From Deltaproteobacteria bacterium (GTDB lineage Bacteria > Myxococcota_A > UBA796), in NCBI GenBank assembly GCA_002707085.1, contig PALY01000128.1:11686-20569 (forward strand): a stretch of 8,884 bases of DNA. Direction: 5' to 3'. The notes beneath the pieces are model-generated. The model worked only from the letters and a program-made list of their open reading frames with translations, was not told the origin of the DNA and ran no database searches. Of the stretch, positions 6,813-8,884 are shown piece after piece (within the stretch, counting starts at the first letter, position 1; each line of letters starts with the position of its first letter). Both the position numbers and the translations under genes were made by a program.

Positions 6813-7667
6813 ATGCGCCTCTGCAAGCCATCTCTCATCTTTCTTTTGCTCAGCCTACTTATGGGCTCTGCGTGTAGCGAACGCGTGGAAATGAAAACCG
6901 TCGAATCCAAGAAAAAAGCATCCACAGCATGGAGACGCGTCATCCAAAAGGTGAAAAGCAAGGATGGCATCGACTTCAAAGGCGTCAAGAAAAACCGAAA
7001 AGCACTCAAACAATATCTGGCCTACGCCGCCACTCATGGACAACACACAGACTCATGGAAGGAGTCTCATGAAGACAAGCGTTTGAGCTTTCTGATCAAC
7101 GTCCACAACGCGATGGTTCTCAACACCCTGTTGCGACATAAGATGCCCGATAGTCCGGATGATGTGAAAGTCGGTATGTACCAGTGGCCCGGCGCTGGCC
7201 TGACTTGGGGGACCAAATACAAGGTCGACTCAGAATGGACGAGCATTGGTCATTTGGCCCTGCATGACACGGTCAATCGCTACCAAGAACCATTGCTGTG
7301 GATCGCCCTACACGATGGGACTCGAGACTCGGCCCCGCTTCGGTGGTGGCCACCATCCAAACTGCAATCCATTCTAAAAAATGAAACACGACTGTTCGTA
7401 AATTCTGAAAGAGGAATGCAGAAAACGGAAACCGGCTGGTCCGTAAATCCATTGTTTTTCAAACACAAAGACGACTTCATTGTGTGGACACAAGCAACGA
7501 ATTTATGTGAGTGGATGGTCGAATACGCTTCGGGTCCAAGAAAAGAATGGCTGTCTGAGAACGTAGAGGCTTGCCCACTTGAACAGAGGCCTGCCAATCG
7601 CAGTGTAGACCGCCGAACGACAAAGAAAACCGAAAAACCGACCGATGGACAGCCTGTAGCTGACTGA
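6813..7667 (+). CDS. DUF547-family predicted lipoprotein
   Basis: The 284-residue product opens with MRLCKPSLIF, a long hydrophobic run and GSAC, giving Cys21 as the probable lipid site. The body matches DUF547: RLSFLINVHNAMVLNTLLRH at 90-109 corresponds to the conserved helix with the Asn-x-x-Asn-Ala core, a hydrophobic LLWIALHDG region follows at 161-169, and the C-terminal VNPLFFKHKDDF (211-222) matches the family's final motif. The family function is not established. The usual Cys-rich segment (CGAKSCPPL-like) reads DGTRDSAPL here, so both Cys are lost. The tail from about 255 is Arg/Lys/Thr-rich and likely disordered. ATG 6813 is chosen because GGGA (6804-6807) lies five bases upstream; ATG 6807 is in frame. 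It is divergent from the reverse lipoprotein with 22 bases between starts. Confidence 0.82.
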   Translation: MRLCKPSLIFLLLSLLMGSACSERVEMKTVESKKKASTAWRRVIQKVKSKDGIDFKGVKKNRKALKQYLAYAATHGQHTDSWKESHEDKRLSFLINVHNAMVLNTLLRHKMPDSPDDVKVGMYQWPGAGLTWGTKYKVDSEWTSIGHLALHDTVNRYQEPLLWIALHDGTRDSAPLRWWPPSKLQSILKNETRLFVNSERGMQKTETGWSVNPLFFKHKDDFIVWTQATNLCEWMVEYASGPRKEWLSENVEACPLEQRPANRSVDRRTTKKTEKPTDGQPVAD

Positions 7668-7742
7668 AAAAAGGATCGATCTGCCCAGTTCCCTGGGTTA
7701 GGAAAAATCCCCAAGGAATGGCGCCCCCAGAAGGGAGCCTAA

Positions 7743-7746
7743 AGGA
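7743..7746 (+). promoter_or_regulatory. Ribosome binding site supporting the lipA start at 7751
   Basis: AGGA, within AAAGGA, is followed by four bases and ATG at 7751. The earlier in-frame ATG at 7718 has AAGGA only one base or less upstream, too close for normal initiation. Confidence 0.55.
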
Positions 7747-7750
7747 TGGC

Positions 7751-8650
7751 ATGCACCGCACCAAGCCACCATGGTTGAAGGTCCGCGCCCCAGGGGGTGA
7801 AAGATACACGTGGATCAAGCACCAGGCCCGTGAAAAAGGCCTACATACTGTGTGTGAAGAAGCCCATTGTCCGAACATCGGAGAATGCTGGAGTAGCGGA
7901 ACAGCCACATTCATGGTGATGAGTGACATTTGTACACGCGGATGCCGTTTCTGTGCAGTCAATACCCGACGGAACGGCCCACCGTTGGACGTAAACGAAC
8001 CCACCAAACTTGCGGACACGATCGCAGCCATGGGACTTGATTACGTCGTGGTGACCAGTGTGAACCGGGACGATTTGGATGACCAAGGTGCAGGTCACTT
8101 CGCTGCATGTATTCGGGAAATCCGGCGCGCCAGCCAAGACACCATGGTCGAAGTTTTGATTCCTGACTTTCAAGGTCGCAGAGACCTTGTTCAGCTGGTC
8201 GTCGATGAATCACCCGAAGTCATCGCACACAATATCGAAACCATCGAAAGACTCACACCATCGGTTCGAGATCCCCGAGCGGGCTACCGCCAGAGCTTGG
8301 AAGTACTACAATCCATCAAAGAGGCAGATCCTCTTCGTTGGACCAAATCCAGTATCATGGTTGGACTCGGCGAAACCGAAGCAGAAGTCACTGAGGCAAT
8401 GGCAGATCTTCGTGCTGTTGGAACCGACTTTCTTACACTTGGCCAATATCTACAACCCGGTGGAAAACACCTAAAAGTAGAAGAATATGTGACCCCAGAG
8501 CAGTTCGATCGCTATCGTATTCTGGGCGAAGGCCTCGGATTCCGCTACGTCGCGTCAGGACCATTGGTTCGCAGTTCCTACAAAGCCGGTGAATTCTTTA
8601 TTCGCCAGCATGTACTCAACACAGAATCCACCAAGAAGGCAATGGCATGA
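7751..8650 (+). CDS. lipA: Lipoyl synthase (radical SAM)
   Basis: LipA inserts two sulfur atoms into octanoyl groups bound to lipoyl domains, making the lipoyl cofactor of 2-oxoacid dehydrogenases and the glycine cleavage system. The 299-residue product carries all hallmarks: the auxiliary cluster motif CEEAHCPNIGEC (Cys35, 40, 46), the radical-SAM motif CTRGCRFC (Cys61, 65, 68) and the C-terminal RSSY (274-277) whose Ser is a cluster ligand. The N-terminal PPWLKVRAPGG and the VTSVNRDDLDDQGAGHFA segment (about 101-118) are also typical. The start at 7751 is preferred for its ribosome site and the usual distance to PPWLK; ATG 7718 would add 11 residues. The stop overlaps the next gene's start (ATGA, 8647-8650), and that gene resembles a 2-oxoacid dehydrogenase subunit, a natural partner. 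Confidence 0.97.
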   Translation: MHRTKPPWLKVRAPGGERYTWIKHQAREKGLHTVCEEAHCPNIGECWSSGTATFMVMSDICTRGCRFCAVNTRRNGPPLDVNEPTKLADTIAAMGLDYVVVTSVNRDDLDDQGAGHFAACIREIRRASQDTMVEVLIPDFQGRRDLVQLVVDESPEVIAHNIETIERLTPSVRDPRAGYRQSLEVLQSIKEADPLRWTKSSIMVGLGETEAEVTEAMADLRAVGTDFLTLGQYLQPGGKHLKVEEYVTPEQFDRYRILGEGLGFRYVASGPLVRSSYKAGEFFIRQHVLNTESTKKAMA

Positions 8651-8884
8651 ATGGGGCACAACATATCGAAGCAACATTGACCGAAGCGATGGCGGCCAAC
8701 GATGCCGTACACATTCTCGGCGAGTCGCTTCCCCTGAGTCCCGCATCATCTCGTCTGTTGGAACAATACCCGGACCGATGCCACATCTTGCCTGCCGCAG
8801 ACGCCACACTGATAGGCCTTGCCATCGGTATGGCCATCTCCGGCAAAACGCCTGTCGTCGAACTGTCGGGTACAGAAGCGTTGT
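8647..8884 (+). CDS. 2-oxoacid dehydrogenase E1 beta-like protein (3' truncated by window)
   Basis: The first 79 codons are visible and remain open at the edge. The product (MNGAQHIEATLTEAMAANDA...) fits the N-terminus of the E1 beta subunit of pyruvate-type dehydrogenases, the transketolase pyrimidine-binding fold: AVHILGES at 20-27 matches the VFLLGEEV motif, and LIGLAIGMAISGKTPVVEL at 55-73 matches the AGIAVGAAMAGLRPICE motif without gaps. In that alignment the Glu that activates thiamine diphosphate (TPISE in human E1 beta) is Asp52 (LPAAD). The loop after GES is also unlike the usual sequence. The start is set by the ATGA overlap with lipA and AAGAAGG at 8633-8639, seven bases upstream. 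It may be a divergent E1 beta or a related transketolase-like half; the missing part would decide. Confidence 0.7.
   Translation, partial: MNGAQHIEATLTEAMAANDAVHILGESLPLSPASSRLLEQYPDRCHILPAADATLIGLAIGMAISGKTPVVELSGTEAL

Noticed and set aside
7684..7697. Small hairpin CCCAG-TTCC-CTGGG between the DUF547 gene and lipA
   Set aside because: The five-bp stem has no following T tract, so it is not supported as a terminator. The 83-base gap shows no clear promoter either.

Overview
This window looks like a chromosomal segment of a Gram-negative bacterium. The evidence is an apolipoprotein N-acyltransferase, at least four predicted lipoproteins, an ExbB/ExbD-type inner-membrane motor module, a GroEL tail and lipoyl synthase. 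Gene style (moderate G+C, Cys-rich secreted proteins of unknown family, a three-gene ExbB-ExbD-ExbD set) would fit a deltaproteobacterial or myxobacterial-type lineage, but that placement is a low-confidence inference. I see no tRNA, rRNA, insertion sequence, phage gene or CRISPR array.

Layout. Positions 1-180 are the 3' end of groEL with an unusually long Gly-Gly-Met tail, followed by a strong stem-loop at 203-238. Lnt (284-1876) and a predicted lipoprotein with an alpha/beta-hydrolase-like nucleophile motif and an inserted dockerin-like calcium loop (1898-3190) form a forward pair. A small reverse-strand Cys-repeat lipoprotein (3355-3753) is divergent from a forward operon of ExbB/TolQ-like, ExbD-like and ExbD-like genes (3820-5323), whose members are joined by ATGA overlaps. 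Convergent with this operon is a reverse-strand pair: a lipoprotein of unknown function (6227-6790) followed, again through an ATGA overlap, by a 308-residue protein made of eight Cys-pair repeats (5304-6230). Divergent from that pair, after a gap of only 22 bases, is a DUF547-family lipoprotein (6813-7667). The window ends with lipA (7751-8650) and the start of a gene resembling the beta subunit of 2-oxoacid dehydrogenase E1 (8647 to the edge), joined to lipA by a fourth ATGA overlap.

How the genes may work together. LipA makes the lipoyl cofactor used by 2-oxoacid dehydrogenases, so the last two genes fit one theme. Lnt completes the maturation of lipoproteins, and four predicted lipoproteins lie nearby. 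The centre is the most unusual part: a proton-channel module with two ExbD-like subunits, only one of which keeps the transmembrane Asp, flanked on both sides by reverse-strand genes for proteins of the same Cys-pair repeat family. A link between the motor and the repeat proteins is inferred from position only.
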